A DNA stretch of 64,000 nt from Opitutaceae bacterium EW11 (GCA_003054665.1 QAYY01000001.1:547501-611500), one strand, 5' to 3'; shown: positions 18,901 to 28,347, numbered from the stretch's first letter. Program-made: numbers and translations. Notes: a model not told the origin generated them from the sequence alone.

Positions 18901-19698
18901 ATGGCGACGCCCTCCCTCCCCGTCACACTCGTCACCGGCGCCGGCCGCGGCCTGGGACGCGGCATTGCGCTGCGCCTCGCCGCCCTGGGCCACTCCGTCG
19001 CGATCAACTACGCGTCCAACGAAGCCGCTGCGCAGGAAACCGCCGAACTCTGCCGGCAGGCGGCCTCGTTCGATTCGCAGCAGTTTCTCGCGATCCAGGC
19101 CGACGTCGGCGCGCCCGCCGGTCGTCAGAAGCTCCTGGCCTCCACCCTGGAAACTTTCGGTCGAATCGACGCGCTCGTGAACAATGCAGGAATGGGGCCC
19201 AAGATCCGGACCGACATCCTCGACGCTTCGGAAGTCTCGTTCGAGGAGGTTCTGCGAACGAATCTCCAAGGTCCGTACTTTCTCACCCAGCTGATCGCGA
19301 GGTACTGGCTGAGCGCCAAGCCGGTTCCGCTCCTGCCCCACGGTTTCAAGGTCGTCTTCGTGTCGTCCATCTCCGCCGACACGGCCTCGCTCAATCGGGG
19401 CGAATACTGCGTGTCCAAGGCGGGACTCGCGATGGCCGCTCAGCTGTGGGCCACCCGCCTCGCGGCTGAATCCATCCAGGTTTTCGAATTGCGGCCGGGC
19501 ATCATGGCGACGGACATGACCGCCGGCGCGAAGCAGAAATACGACGCGCTGCTCGCGCAGGGGTTGGTGCCCCAGGCGCGCTGGGGCACGCCCGAGGACG
19601 TTGGTCTCGCCGTGAGCGCCCTCCTCTCTGGCGATTTTCCCTTCTCCACGGGCGCCGTGATTCCGATCGACGGCGGTCTTCACCTCCGGCGGCTCTAG
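18901..19698 (+). CDS. Short-chain dehydrogenase/reductase
   Basis: A 265-residue classical SDR that oxidises or reduces an alcohol/ketone with NAD(P). It has the nucleotide motif 'TGAGRGLGRG' (residues 11-20), 'NNAG' (about 96), the catalytic Ser in 'VFVSSISADT' and the Tyr-x3-Lys in 'GEYCVSKAG' (about 167-171). I start at the ATG at 18901; the frame runs 20 codons further up into the regulatory region. It is the first gene of a plus-strand run with a GH88-like hydrolase, an isomerase-fold protein and a Gfo/Idh oxidoreductase, so a sugar or uronate derivative is the likely substrate. Confidence 0.9.
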   Translation: MATPSLPVTLVTGAGRGLGRGIALRLAALGHSVAINYASNEAAAQETAELCRQAASFDSQQFLAIQADVGAPAGRQKLLASTLETFGRIDALVNNAGMGPKIRTDILDASEVSFEEVLRTNLQGPYFLTQLIARYWLSAKPVPLLPHGFKVVFVSSISADTASLNRGEYCVSKAGLAMAAQLWATRLAAESIQVFELRPGIMATDMTAGAKQKYDALLAQGLVPQARWGTPEDVGLAVSALLSGDFPFSTGAVIPIDGGLHLRRL

Positions 19699-19713
19699 AC
19701 TGAACAACCCAAC

Positions 19714-21093
19714 ATGATCCGCATCCAGGAATCCATTACGGCGGAGGATCTGCGCGACGACGTCGCGCGCGTTTTTTCGCTCTCGGCCGCCAAGATCCGA
19801 CAGCTTCAGTCTGAGTGGGATCCGGCCAAGGGAACGCCCGTATTCACCGTTGCCGGCCGGTACACGTCGAGGGGTTGGACGGAGTGGACGCAGGGGTTTC
19901 TCTTCGGTTCAGCCATCCTGCAATATGCCGCGACCGGCGATGAGACGGCGCTCGCGATCGGCCGCGAAGGGACCCGCAAGCACATGGCCAGCCACGTGAG
20001 CCATGTCGGCGTTCACGACCACGGCTTCAACAACGTCTCCACCTACGGCAACCTCTACCACCTCGCGCTGTCGGGTGCGCTCTCGGTCGACGCGGGCGAG
20101 CTGGCGTTCTACGAGCTGGCGTTGAGAGTCAGCGGCGCCGTGCAGGCGGCGCGCTGGACGGAGCTGCCGGACGGCCTGGGCTACATCTACTCGTTCAACG
20201 GTCCTCATTCGCTCTTTGCGGATACGGTGCGTTCCCTCCGCTCCCTGGCGCTCGCCCACCGGCTCGGCCACGTCCTCATGGGCGAACGCGACCGGCGTAT
20301 TTCGCTTCTCGGACGGCTCGTGGCGCACGCGGAAACCACCTCGCGCTACAACGTTTATTTCGGAGACGGACGCGACGCCTACGACGTCCGGGGCCGCGTG
20401 GCTCACGAGTCGCTCTTCAACCTGAACGACGGCTCATACCGCTGCCCCAGCACCCAGCAGGGATACTCGCCCTTTTCCACCTGGACGCGCGGGCTGGCGT
20501 GGATTCTTTGCGGTTACGCGGAGCAGCTGGAGTTCCTCCGGACACTCGCGGACGAGGAGCTGACGCCTTTCGGCGGCAAACAGGAAATCCTCCGAAAGTT
20601 CGCCAACACGGCCATCGCCACGGCGGACTTCTATTGCGACAACTCGCCCACCGACGGTATCCCCTATTGGGATACTGGCGCTCCCGGTCTGTGCCGGCTC
20701 GGCAACTACCTCGATCGCCCGGCGGAGCCGTTCAACGATCACGAGCCCGTCGACAGCTCGGCGGCCGCCATCGCCGCTCAAGGGTTTCTCCGTCTGGCCG
20801 ATCACCTCGATGCAATCCAGGCGACGAAAGCCGGAGCCTACTACCGCGCAGCGGGCCTGACGATCGCTCAGACGCTGTTCAGCGAGCGCTACCTCGCAAC
20901 TTCGCCCCGGCACCAGGGCTTGCTGCTTCATTCCGTCTATCACCGCCCCAACGGTTGGGATCACATCCCTCCCGGGAAACGCATCCCGTGCGGCGAGTCG
21001 TGCCTCTGGGGCGATTATCATCTTCGCGAGCTGGCCCTGATGATTCTCCGCCGGATCGAAGGGAAGCCCGCCTACACCTTCTTCGGAATGTAG
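19714..21093 (+). CDS. GH88-like unsaturated glucuronyl hydrolase
   Basis: A 459-residue cytoplasmic (alpha/alpha)6-barrel protein without signal peptide. 'STWTRGLAWILCGYAEQLEF' (about residues 255-274) and 'DHEPVDSSAAAIAAQGFLRL' are close to the conserved tryptophan/arginine helix and 'D-S-S-A-A-A' helix of unsaturated glucuronyl hydrolases. Likely acid residues are the Asp in 'VHDHGFNN' (about 101) and in 'LFADTVRS' (about 169). Such enzymes release the unsaturated uronic acid left by lyases, which matches the heparinase-like lyase in the same region. The exact glycan cannot be told. Confidence 0.85.
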   Translation: MIRIQESITAEDLRDDVARVFSLSAAKIRQLQSEWDPAKGTPVFTVAGRYTSRGWTEWTQGFLFGSAILQYAATGDETALAIGREGTRKHMASHVSHVGVHDHGFNNVSTYGNLYHLALSGALSVDAGELAFYELALRVSGAVQAARWTELPDGLGYIYSFNGPHSLFADTVRSLRSLALAHRLGHVLMGERDRRISLLGRLVAHAETTSRYNVYFGDGRDAYDVRGRVAHESLFNLNDGSYRCPSTQQGYSPFSTWTRGLAWILCGYAEQLEFLRTLADEELTPFGGKQEILRKFANTAIATADFYCDNSPTDGIPYWDTGAPGLCRLGNYLDRPAEPFNDHEPVDSSAAAIAAQGFLRLADHLDAIQATKAGAYYRAAGLTIAQTLFSERYLATSPRHQGLLLHSVYHRPNGWDHIPPGKRIPCGESCLWGDYHLRELALMILRRIEGKPAYTFFGM

Positions 21094-21115
21094 CGGCCAG
21101 CCGACGCCAACCGAC

Positions 21116-21946
21116 ATGACCTCCACGCTCAGCGACTATTCGCGTCTCTGTATTCATACGATCACCACCAAGCCGTGGTCGCTCGAGGAAGCCGTCACCC
21201 GGTATTCGGCGGCGGGCGTCCGCGGAATCACCGTCTGGCGGCAGGCGCTCGAGGGCCGCGACGTCGTCGCCGCCGGACAGAGGATCCGCGATCACGGTCT
21301 TTCGATCGTTTCGCTCTGCCGGGGAGGCTTTTTCGCCGCAGCCACGAAAAAGAGCCGATCCCGGGCGATCGACGAGAACCGGCAATGCATCGACGAGGCC
21401 GTTCTCCTGGGAGCGCCGCTGATCGTCCTGGTTTGCGGCGCCACTCCGTCGCAATCGCTCGCCGAATCCCGCCGCCAGATTGCGGAGGCCATCGCCGCAC
21501 TCGCTCCCTACGCCGCGGCGGCCAACGTGCGCCTCGCCATCGAACCGCTTCACCCGATGTACGCCGCCGACCGCTCGGCGGTGAATACGCTTTCCCAAGC
21601 CCGGGCCATCTGCCGGGAAGTCGGCTCTCCCGCGGTCGGCATCGCGGTCGACGCGTACCACGTCTGGTGGGACGACCGTCTCGAGCAGGAAATCGCCGCC
21701 TGCGGGCGCGAGAATCGGCTCTTCGCTTTTCACGTTTGCGACTGGCTCACGCCCACCGCCGACCTGCTGAACGACCGCGGGCTGATGGGCGAAGGTTGCA
21801 TCCCCCTCCGACAAATCCGCGGTTGGGTCGAGGACGCCGGCTTTCGCGGTTTCAATGAGGTAGAGATCTTCTCCGACCGACTTTGGAAAACCGACCAGGG
21901 GCGCTTCCTCGAGGCCATCAAGGCCGCCTACCTCGCGCACACCTGA
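21116..21946 (+). CDS. Sugar phosphate isomerase/epimerase-like TIM barrel
   Basis: A 276-residue xylose-isomerase-like barrel. Typical pieces are '[20 protein letters not shown]' with a metal-ligand Glu, '[13 protein letters not shown]' with Asp and His, 'LFAFHVCDW' with His and '[13 protein letters not shown]' with Glu. The family isomerises or epimerises sugars and cyclitols. It sits 22 bases after the GH88-like gene and 28 bases before a Gfo/Idh oxidoreductase, an arrangement common in sugar or inositol catabolism. Confidence 0.87.
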   Translation: MTSTLSDYSRLCIHTITTKPWSLEEAVTRYSAAGVRGITVWRQALEGRDVVAAGQRIRDHGLSIVSLCRGGFFAAATKKSRSRAIDENRQCIDEAVLLGAPLIVLVCGATPSQSLAESRRQIAEAIAALAPYAAAANVRLAIEPLHPMYAADRSAVNTLSQARAICREVGSPAVGIAVDAYHVWWDDRLEQEIAACGRENRLFAFHVCDWLTPTADLLNDRGLMGEGCIPLRQIRGWVEDAGFRGFNEVEIFSDRLWKTDQGRFLEAIKAAYLAHT

Positions 21947-21974
21947 GCGTTTTCCCGAATCCGCATCCGCTTCC

Positions 21975-23120
21975 ATGAAAGTACACACGATCGGCATTGT
22001 CATGAACGGCGTCACCGGACGCATGGGCACGAACCAGCACCTGGTTCGCTCGATTCTCGCCATTCGTGGCGCGGGTGGAGTTCGGCTGGGCAATGGCGAT
22101 GTGATTTTGCCGGATCCGATCCTCGTCGGGCGCAATTCCGACAAGCTCGCCGCCCTGGCCGCGACGCACGGCGTGAAACGTTTCACCACCGATCTGGATG
22201 CGGCGCTGAAGGACCCGTTCAACCGGATCTATTTCGACTCGCAGACGACGGACCGCCGTGCCGAGGGAATCCGAAAGGCCATCGCGGCGGGCAAGGCCAT
22301 CTATTGCGAAAAACCCACCGCCGTTGACACCGCCACGGCCCTCGCCCTCTACCGCGAATGCACGGCCGCCGGGCTCAAAAACGGCGTCGTCCAGGACAAG
22401 CTCTGGCTGCCCGGCTTGCTCAAGCTCAAGCTTCTCATCGACTCGGGATTCTTCGGCCGGATCCTCTCCGTGCGCGGCGAATTCGGTTACTGGGTATTCG
22501 AGGGTCACCTACAGCCGGGCCAGCGTCCTTCCTGGAACTACCGCAAGGAGGACGGCGGCGGCATCATCATCGACATGCTCTGCCACTGGCGGTACGTGAT
22601 CGACAACCTCTTCGGCAATGTCACCGCCGTCTCGTGCCTCGGCGCCACGCACGTCAACGAGCGGGTCGATGAACGCGGCGCTCCGTACGGCTGCACAGCC
22701 GACGATTCCGCGTACGCGACCTTTCAAACCGACCGCAGCATCGTGCTTCATTTCAACAGCTCCTGGTGCGTGCGCGTCCGCCGGGACGATCTGCTCACGC
22801 TGCAGGTCGACGGAACGAAAGGCTCCGCTGTCGCCGGGCTCCGCGATTGCTGGACGCAGCGATCCGAAACAACGCCGCGCCCGACCTGGAATCCCGACAT
22901 CGCACAACCGATCGATTTCTTCGCCGGCTGGCAAAAAGTCCCGGAATACGCGCCGTTCGAAAACGCCTTCAGAGTCCAGTGGGAGCTCTTCCTGAAACAC
23001 GTCGTCTGCGACGAGCCCTTCCGTTGGACGCTCCTCGAGGGCGCCAAGGGCGTCCAACTCGCCGAATACGGCCTGCGCTCCTGGGCAGAGCGCCGCTGGT
23101 TGGACGTTCCCGGCCTGTAG
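21975..23120 (+). CDS. Gfo/Idh/MocA-family oxidoreductase
   Basis: A 381-residue NAD(P)-dependent sugar dehydrogenase. The family's 'EKP' is present in '[13 protein letters not shown]' (about residue 113), and the catalytic-domain helix reads '[20 protein letters not shown]'. The nucleotide-binding N-terminus is atypical: it reads '[20 protein letters not shown]' where GxGxxG is usual, closer to the 'G-x-x-G-R-M-G' form. It closes the SDR-GH88-isomerase run. No signal peptide, so it is cytoplasmic. Confidence 0.88.
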   Translation: MKVHTIGIVMNGVTGRMGTNQHLVRSILAIRGAGGVRLGNGDVILPDPILVGRNSDKLAALAATHGVKRFTTDLDAALKDPFNRIYFDSQTTDRRAEGIRKAIAAGKAIYCEKPTAVDTATALALYRECTAAGLKNGVVQDKLWLPGLLKLKLLIDSGFFGRILSVRGEFGYWVFEGHLQPGQRPSWNYRKEDGGGIIIDMLCHWRYVIDNLFGNVTAVSCLGATHVNERVDERGAPYGCTADDSAYATFQTDRSIVLHFNSSWCVRVRRDDLLTLQVDGTKGSAVAGLRDCWTQRSETTPRPTWNPDIAQPIDFFAGWQKVPEYAPFENAFRVQWELFLKHVVCDEPFRWTLLEGAKGVQLAEYGLRSWAERRWLDVPGL

Positions 23121-23261
23121 AGCCCCCAAGCTCTGCCATCGCCCCTGGCTCTTTCGTCATTCCGGTCTCCAACCGGCGGCGATGGACGGTCTGCCGTCAA
23201 ACGTTCTTCGCAAGGCTGCCGCTGTATCCGAAAGCCCGATAGCCCATGGCTGGACCAACGC

Positions 23262-23627
23262 TCAGCCTGTCTCCGAACGAAATCGCGTCCTCCGAAATGC
23301 AGCGCTTGCCAAATACAGGATTCCGGGAACGGCCAACAAAACCACGAACAGCCGCGGGCCGCTGAGCGATACTCGCGTGATGAGCACGAACATCGTCCAC
23401 GCGAAGATCGAGAGTGCCCCGCCCCAGGCTTCCGAGATCCAGCCAAGCAGAATCCCAAGAGCGAGGAGTGCTAGCGCGACGAAGCCCATGAGAACCCGGG
23501 GCGGTTGCGTGAGTGGATTGGGGGCTCCCTCGCCGATCATGATGACGAGGCAGATCAGCAGAAGTCCGACGCCGAGCACGCGCCCGGTCCAACGGCAAAT
23601 GGCTGCAGCTACAGGAGACGTTTTCAC
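23262..23627 (-). CDS. Small integral membrane protein, unknown
   Basis: About 121 residues with four hydrophobic segments ('VLGVGLLLICLVIMIG', 'VLMGFVALALLALGILLGWI', 'LSIFAWTMFVLITRV', 'LFVVLLAVPGILYLASAAF') and a basic C-terminus. I favour the GTG at 23627, which opens 'VKTSPVAAAICRW'; the frame also reaches a TTG at 23678. The pattern of helices and 'GW...GG' in the middle resembles small uncharacterised four-helix membrane proteins. It lies 102 bases downstream of rtcB on the same strand and could be the tail of that transcript. Confidence 0.6.
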   Translation of the reverse strand: MKTSPVAAAICRWTGRVLGVGLLLICLVIMIGEGAPNPLTQPPRVLMGFVALALLALGILLGWISEAWGGALSIFAWTMFVLITRVSLSGPRLFVVLLAVPGILYLASAAFRRTRFRSETG

Positions 23628-23728
23628 GTTCGAGCGTTGGTTCACCGGGACGATAAACCCTACTTCCGGTTTTCCCAAGCTTCGCGTTGATCCGCTCGGC
23701 CCGGCTCGTTTCCATCACGACAGTCCAC

Positions 23729-25264
23729 TCAGAAGCCGTTGGTTTCGGCCGCAGCATCGCGACGCAAGAGCTTGTGCGCGGCCTTCTTTTCTCGTCGTGC
23801 ACGAAGCCAAGGCGGCTCCGGAGCTTCGCCCGCCATCAGGCAGCCTTGCGGCCGGACTTCGCCCACGACCTTCGCGAGGCTGAAGCGATCGATCTGGGCC
23901 TTCACCTTGGTCGCGTCCTTGTAGCCGAGCGGCGATTCGGAAAGGTCCGGGACACCGCAGAACCAGCGCACGTCCAACCCCGCGGTGTGCTCCGCCAGAA
24001 CCTGCTGAACGCGAGCTGGATCGATAGCGCCGTCGGCGTCCTTGAATGGACGGAGCATCGCGGTGCGCGATTGGTTTCGGCCCGCGCCATGTGGGCAGAA
24101 CGAGAGATAGTCGTCGTTGTCGGAGCCGAGCACGATCAGGATCTCTCGCGCCATGTTCAGCGGGATAAGCCCGAGCAGCGGTCGCCCCTGTGCATCGCGC
24201 CAGGCGGGCGTGGCGCCTTTTCCGTGGAAAAACGAGTCGCCCCGTTTCCAGACGAAATTGTGCTCGTTTCCAATTTGCACGAGGGCGCGCTGGCCCAGCC
24301 GACGCAGAAACGCGGCGTGGATCTGCGCGTGATTCTCCCGCGTCCAGCGGGCGACGTATTGGAGCGCGTCCCAGTAGGCGGCACCCTCCGGAGAATCTGC
24401 CGGAAGCCACACGGCGGCGTCCGGGATATCCTTCGAATTCTCGTCGCACCACTTCCGCGCGGCGATCTGGCCCCGCTTGTAGACGTCGGCACCCACGCCG
24501 CGGGATCCATGATGCGTGATCAGCACGTTGAAGCGTCCTTCGCGACGGGAAATCCACTCCGCGAGTTCCGTGTAGCCGGCCGCGTCGATCGCGGCGCGCT
24601 GCGCCTCCGTGAACTGGATACAACCCAGGTACGCGAAATGATTCCCGTCGCCCTGGGTTCCCATGAAGTCGCGGGCACGGCTCTGCAGTCCGTTCAGGAA
24701 CGGATTCTCCCAGACAGGCTCCTCGAGCACGGCCGACGGCCACTGCAGGCCGCGCGGCCGCCCACCCGCCCCGAAATGCGTCGTCTTCTGCAGGTGGTCC
24801 ATCATCTCGGCAACCGGGTGGTTGTCGGCGAAGAAGCTGGCGAACATCGAGCAGCAGATGTCGGCCGAGTGGGCGCCGGGGATGATCGCGTTTTCCACCT
24901 CGATCGCTCCTCCGACCGGGATCAGCGCTCGGCCCGAGCCGGAAGGACACGCATCCGGCATCAATGCGCCGCGCTTCACCACCGGGACGTGGAGGAGCTC
25001 GTGCATGCGAGCGCGCGCAGACTCGACGTTGCAGCGCTCCTCCGGCGTCTCCGGGACGATGGCCTCGGCCAGCGGCGCCGCTTCGAGGCGGGGAAGAATG
25101 ACGGGGAGCTGCTTCGGGAATTCGCGCTCGAGCGTTACCAGCACGGCCTCGCGGGCAAGTCCGGTGGCCTCGAGATCACGCGCCCGGCGCAGTGCCGCTC
25201 CCAGGCGGCGTCCCTCGTGCCAGCCGGCGGCGACCAGGTCTCGTGCTTTGATTTCCATGTTCAT
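23729..25264 (-). CDS. rtcB: RtcB-type 3'-phosphate/5'-hydroxyl RNA ligase
   Basis: A 511-residue RNA ligase of the RtcB superfamily, which seals RNA ends left by ribonucleases (2',3'-cyclic or 3'-phosphate with 5'-OH) using GTP and manganese. Metal ligands are visible in 'SADICCSM' (Asp and Cys) and 'NEHNFVW' (His), and the guanylylated active-site His sits in 'CPHGAGRNQSR' (near residue 390). The stretch between is longer than in the compact enzymes, and the family usually has about 400 residues. Upstream on the same strand are an AAA ATPase (78 bases), a sigma factor, an HNH protein and a set of tRNA-like genes, which points to tRNA repair. Confidence 0.95.
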   Translation of the reverse strand: MNMEIKARDLVAAGWHEGRRLGAALRRARDLEATGLAREAVLVTLEREFPKQLPVILPRLEAAPLAEAIVPETPEERCNVESARARMHELLHVPVVKRGALMPDACPSGSGRALIPVGGAIEVENAIIPGAHSADICCSMFASFFADNHPVAEMMDHLQKTTHFGAGGRPRGLQWPSAVLEEPVWENPFLNGLQSRARDFMGTQGDGNHFAYLGCIQFTEAQRAAIDAAGYTELAEWISRREGRFNVLITHHGSRGVGADVYKRGQIAARKWCDENSKDIPDAAVWLPADSPEGAAYWDALQYVARWTRENHAQIHAAFLRRLGQRALVQIGNEHNFVWKRGDSFFHGKGATPAWRDAQGRPLLGLIPLNMAREILIVLGSDNDDYLSFCPHGAGRNQSRTAMLRPFKDADGAIDPARVQQVLAEHTAGLDVRWFCGVPDLSESPLGYKDATKVKAQIDRFSLAKVVGEVRPQGCLMAGEAPEPPWLRARREKKAAHKLLRRDAAAETNGF

Positions 25265-25342
25265 GAGTTTGATGTGTTCGAATTCTACGCTGCGGCAACC
25301 GGGCCAACTAGCCCGATTGCCGCGGTGTTCCTGACCGGCCGG

Positions 25343-26476
25343 TCAGGTGTTCAGTTGGGTGTGGAAGCCCATCGCGCGGCCGCGCGGAGGCGTTTCCTGC
25401 GGGACGGGCGACTCCGGGTTGAACAGCGCGGCCAGCGGCACGCTGTCGCCCGACGGCGTCGGCTTGCCGAGATGCTGCGCCAGCCGTTCGGCTTCGCTCC
25501 TGTTCAGACGGCGGAACTCGCGGTGGGCCAGAAGCCGCCCCGAACGGAGCAGCGCGGGGTCGATGTCGGAGAGCACGCTGTTCAGCGTGCAAATCACCTG
25601 AACGCCCAAAGCGTCGCCCATGATTCCGTCGGTGAGGTTCAGAAGCGTCGCCACCTTCTCCCGATTGTCGCCGTCGCGACGCAGCAGGATGCTTTCGGCG
25701 TCCTCCAGCACGAGCACTTTGCGGAGCTTCGAGAGGCGATTCTCGTTGGCCCAGAAGGTCACGAGTTCGCCCGCGTCGACACTGCCGAAGCGCGAGGCAG
25801 GCATGAAGTAGAACAGATGCGACTCGCTGGTCCACGCGGCGAGCGAACGCAGCAGTGAGGTTTTACCGGTGCCAGGTTCGCCGCTCAAAATGGAGAGCCC
25901 GTAACGTCGCTCCTGCAGGCGAGCGATCCAGCCGTCGACCCAACCGGCCATGCAGTCGCCGTAGAAGAGATCGATGTCGGCTCGCGGCACGAGCTGCTCC
26001 TCCGCGATGCGGACGCGCTGCACGTCCAGACTCGAGTAGCTGGCGTTCAGCAGCGCGATGCGCGGACCGGCGGCGGAGGCCTTCGCGTCGTTCAAGAACT
26101 CCGCCTTCAGATGATCGAGCAGCGTCACCGCCAGCGCCTCGCTCGCGGCAAAGACGCGGAGCTGGTAACGAGGAGCATCGTCGAGCACCGCGTTGTCGCA
26201 ATGGACGAGTTCGACGACTCCGCCGGACGCGAGAGTCCCGCAAATTGCCTGGGGAACTCGCGCCGATGCATCGGCCTCCTCGTCGTCCGCATCGTAGAAC
26301 GACAGCCAGAGGGATTCGCCCAGGGCGTCCTTCAACGCGCGGACATTCCACGCGCCGACGTGAGTCCGGCCGTGAAGGAACCCGCGCTCAAGCGCCGGAT
26401 ACGGCACGGAAACGCTGGAGAGGTCGCGATAAAAAATCGTGCCCGCAGGCGTGGAGGGATGACGAAGTGGGTTCAT
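25343..26476 (-). CDS. AAA-family ATPase linked to RtcB
   Basis: A 377-residue protein. The C-terminal half is an AAA domain: Walker A 'LSGEPGTGKTSLLRSL' (about residues 210-225), Walker B 'KVLVLEDAESIL', sensor 1 in 'VICTLNSVLSDID' and sensor-2-like 'PALLRSGRL'. The N-terminal half (about 1-180) is not a domain I recognise. I start at the ATG at 26476, since the sequence further upstream is arginine-rich and unsupported. The protein could remodel or unload an RNA or RNA-protein complex for the ligase encoded 78 bases downstream; that role is inferred from position only. Confidence 0.85.
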   Translation of the reverse strand: MNPLRHPSTPAGTIFYRDLSSVSVPYPALERGFLHGRTHVGAWNVRALKDALGESLWLSFYDADDEEADASARVPQAICGTLASGGVVELVHCDNAVLDDAPRYQLRVFAASEALAVTLLDHLKAEFLNDAKASAAGPRIALLNASYSSLDVQRVRIAEEQLVPRADIDLFYGDCMAGWVDGWIARLQERRYGLSILSGEPGTGKTSLLRSLAAWTSESHLFYFMPASRFGSVDAGELVTFWANENRLSKLRKVLVLEDAESILLRRDGDNREKVATLLNLTDGIMGDALGVQVICTLNSVLSDIDPALLRSGRLLAHREFRRLNRSEAERLAQHLGKPTPSGDSVPLAALFNPESPVPQETPPRGRAMGFHTQLNT

Positions 26477-26659
26477 GACAGAACCGCGCATCAGAGCGCG
26501 CGGCGCTTCTTCCGCTGGACGGAGAGACGAGGCCGCGTGGTTTTGCGTGGCAGATTGAGCGTACTGGAATGCTGGCGACAGCGCCGGGGCGAATGGCCGG
26601 AGCCAGACACAGGCGTGAGCCGAAGGATCTTGAGAAAGGATGCGGAAATCATGGAGAAG

Positions 26660-26686
26660 GAGCCGACCGGTGCGCCCGGTCGGCTC
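26660..26686 (-). terminator. GC-rich hairpin at the end of the sigma-factor gene
   Basis: GAGCCGACCGG / CCGGTCGGCTC, an 11-base-pair stem with a 5-base loop, begins right at the sigma-factor stop codon. No T run follows on the minus strand, so it may be a pausing, processing or stability hairpin within the operon and not a full terminator. Confidence 0.4.
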
Positions 26687-27386
26687 AAGGGCTGCCAATC
26701 AACGACCGCCAAAGCGCGAGCACCTGGAAATCGGAGCGGAGTTTCTTTTCACCGGCTTCTCGGATCTGGCGGGCCCGCTCGCGCGAAACGCCGAGTTCGT
26801 CAGCGATCGCATCGAGGGTCACCTCGTCCAAGTAGTACCGGCGCAGCGCAAACGCCTGGTTTGCTGGCAGGCGAGCCACGGCGCCAAGTAAGGCTGATGC
26901 GATCTCCTGCCCGTCCACTGCTTCCGCGGGAGACGGAGCGCCGGGGTCCGAAAGGGTTTCCCAGTCGAAACCCGACTCGCGTTCAGCGGCGGCGAGGTCG
27001 TCCAGAGCGCTCGCGGCCTCGCGTACCGAGAGGCCGGTCGCCGCGGCAATTTCCGAGGCGGTTGGCCGCACGTTTCCGACGAGGGAGAGCTTGGCCAGCG
27101 CACCGGAGACCGTGTTGAGCTGCACGCGCCGGCGCCGCGACACGGGATCGAGCCGTCGGAGTTCGTCGAGCATGGCGCCGCGAACGCAGACGAAGCAGTA
27201 GGCACGTACTTCGTCCGGAGCACCGGAGACGCGGCCCAGCGCCTGGACAAGCGCGATTTTCCCGACCGAGGCCAGGTCGTCGCGCTCGACATGCGAAGGA
27301 AGGCGGCGCGACAGCGTCGCCAGCGCTGTATCAACGATGTCGATATAGTCGGCGACGCGCACGCGTGCTGGAGCGAGTGTGTTCAT
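26685..27386 (-). CDS. RNA polymerase sigma factor, FliA/sigma-28-like
   Basis: A 233-residue sigma-70 family factor. Region 2 contains 'DDLASVGKIALVQALGRV' and 'CVRGAMLDELRRLDPVSRR', typical of the FliA/WhiG group. Region 3 follows ('RPTASEIAAATGLSVREA'), and region 4 has the helix-turn-helix 'VTLDAIADELGVSRERARQI' (about residues 190-209). No anti-sigma gene is evident. No flagellar genes are nearby; it lies between the HNH gene and the AAA ATPase, so it may drive this RNA-repair locus or the tRNA-like array. Confidence 0.9.
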   Translation of the reverse strand: MNTLAPARVRVADYIDIVDTALATLSRRLPSHVERDDLASVGKIALVQALGRVSGAPDEVRAYCFVCVRGAMLDELRRLDPVSRRRRVQLNTVSGALAKLSLVGNVRPTASEIAAATGLSVREAASALDDLAAAERESGFDWETLSDPGAPSPAEAVDGQEIASALLGAVARLPANQAFALRRYYLDEVTLDAIADELGVSRERARQIREAGEKKLRSDFQVLALWRSLIGSP

Positions 27387-27467
27387 GGGAGGCGCGCTGC
27401 CCGGAAGGAGCTGACAACCCGCTCTGCCGCAGCAGAGCGGGCGCGACCTCTCAGGAACAGGCAGCGC

Positions 27468-28103
27468 TTAGTTCGTGAGGAAGTGTCGCCAGTCGGGATG
27501 TTTTGGCTCCCGAATCGCGGCGGCCGCGGGAAGCGGAGCCGGAGCTTTGGGTCGGCGGAGCAGGCGGAGGCCTGCTTCGTGCGGGAGCCGGTTGGCTTTG
27601 AGTGAGTTGATTTCCTTTTTTGCCCAAACGAGGTTTTCGAAAGTGTCTTTGCCTCCACGATCGCGGGGCACAACGTGGTCGAGATTGCCGCCGGACTTTC
27701 CGACGTGTTCCCCGGTGTACTGGCATACACCGCCGTCACGTTCGAAAACCGCCTGGCGCGTGACGCGCGGAACACGGATCGGCATCTTGTCGAACTGCGT
27801 CGCGATGATGACCGTGGGCACGCGGACCCGGAGTCGGGGTGTTGCGATCACGAAGTCGAACTCGCGGATCGGCAGCTTGATCCACTCCGCCCAGGGGAGC
27901 GGGTTGAGGTACAAGGGCCGGTCGAAGTCGAATGAACTGTCATCGAGCTTCGGATACGCCACGTCCATCCCGAGTGCCGGAGGCAAGTCGTCGCTCCCGC
28001 CGTTCAGCGCCACAAGGGCTTGCTTGACGGTGCGGTGGCCAATGACCTGCCAGGCTCGGTTGAGCGAGAGGACAATGGGTTTGTTGAGGACGTCGGTGGA
28101 CAT
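27468..28103 (-). CDS. HNH-type endonuclease
   Basis: A 211-residue protein. The C-terminal half has an HNH (beta-beta-alpha metal) fold: 'CQYTGEHVGKSGGNLDHVVP' with the general-base His near 143, then 'RDRGGKDTFENLVWA' with the Asn near 157. The N-terminal 110 residues ('VLSLNRAWQVIGHRTVKQAL') match the extra domain often found in front of this bacterial HNH type, whose substrate is not known. I start at the ATG at 28103. It is the gene nearest the tRNA-like array (170 bases), so an RNA or tRNA-gene-directed role should be considered, though most HNH enzymes cut DNA. Confidence 0.88.
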   Translation of the reverse strand: MSTDVLNKPIVLSLNRAWQVIGHRTVKQALVALNGGSDDLPPALGMDVAYPKLDDSSFDFDRPLYLNPLPWAEWIKLPIREFDFVIATPRLRVRVPTVIIATQFDKMPIRVPRVTRQAVFERDGGVCQYTGEHVGKSGGNLDHVVPRDRGGKDTFENLVWAKKEINSLKANRLPHEAGLRLLRRPKAPAPLPAAAAIREPKHPDWRHFLTN

Positions 28104-28273
28104 GGGATTGACTGGGTGAAAAGGGAATACGTCTCCGCGTGGGCATGCCCCCGCCGTGACGGTGTGTGTTCTGTTTTTGCGTTCCTCCGGTGGCCAAAAA
28201 CCGCCGTGCGAAAATGGATCTCCGCGCCCGTTACGCCGGCAGCCTCGGGTGGGCTGATCGGGCATCGCTGCAC

Positions 28274-28347
28274 CGGTCGTCGCGCAGGGTAACGCTCCCT
28301 GGTCTGCCGGTTATCGACCGATTGCTCTGCTTTTGAGCTACACGACG
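28274..28347 (-). tRNA. tRNA-like gene, anticodon GAT (Ile), atypical T- and D-loops
   Basis: 74 bases fold as a full cloverleaf: acceptor CGTCGTG/CGCGACG (one G-T pair), TA, D-stem GCTC/GAGC with loop AAAAGCA, anticodon loop TCGATAA (anticodon GAT, but C at 33), variable AGAC, T-stem CAGGG/CCCTG with loop AGCGTTA, A73, then CCG where CCA is usual. The anticodon stem has one mismatch (A-C) and one G-T pair. The D-loop lacks GG and the T-loop has GC where TTC gives T55-C56. It lies between the HNH gene and the zinc-ribbon ORF. Confidence 0.75.

Noticed and set aside
23687-25858. A 723-residue plus-strand frame over rtcB
   Set aside because: It is antisense to rtcB and part of the AAA gene, both of which have convincing active-site motifs.
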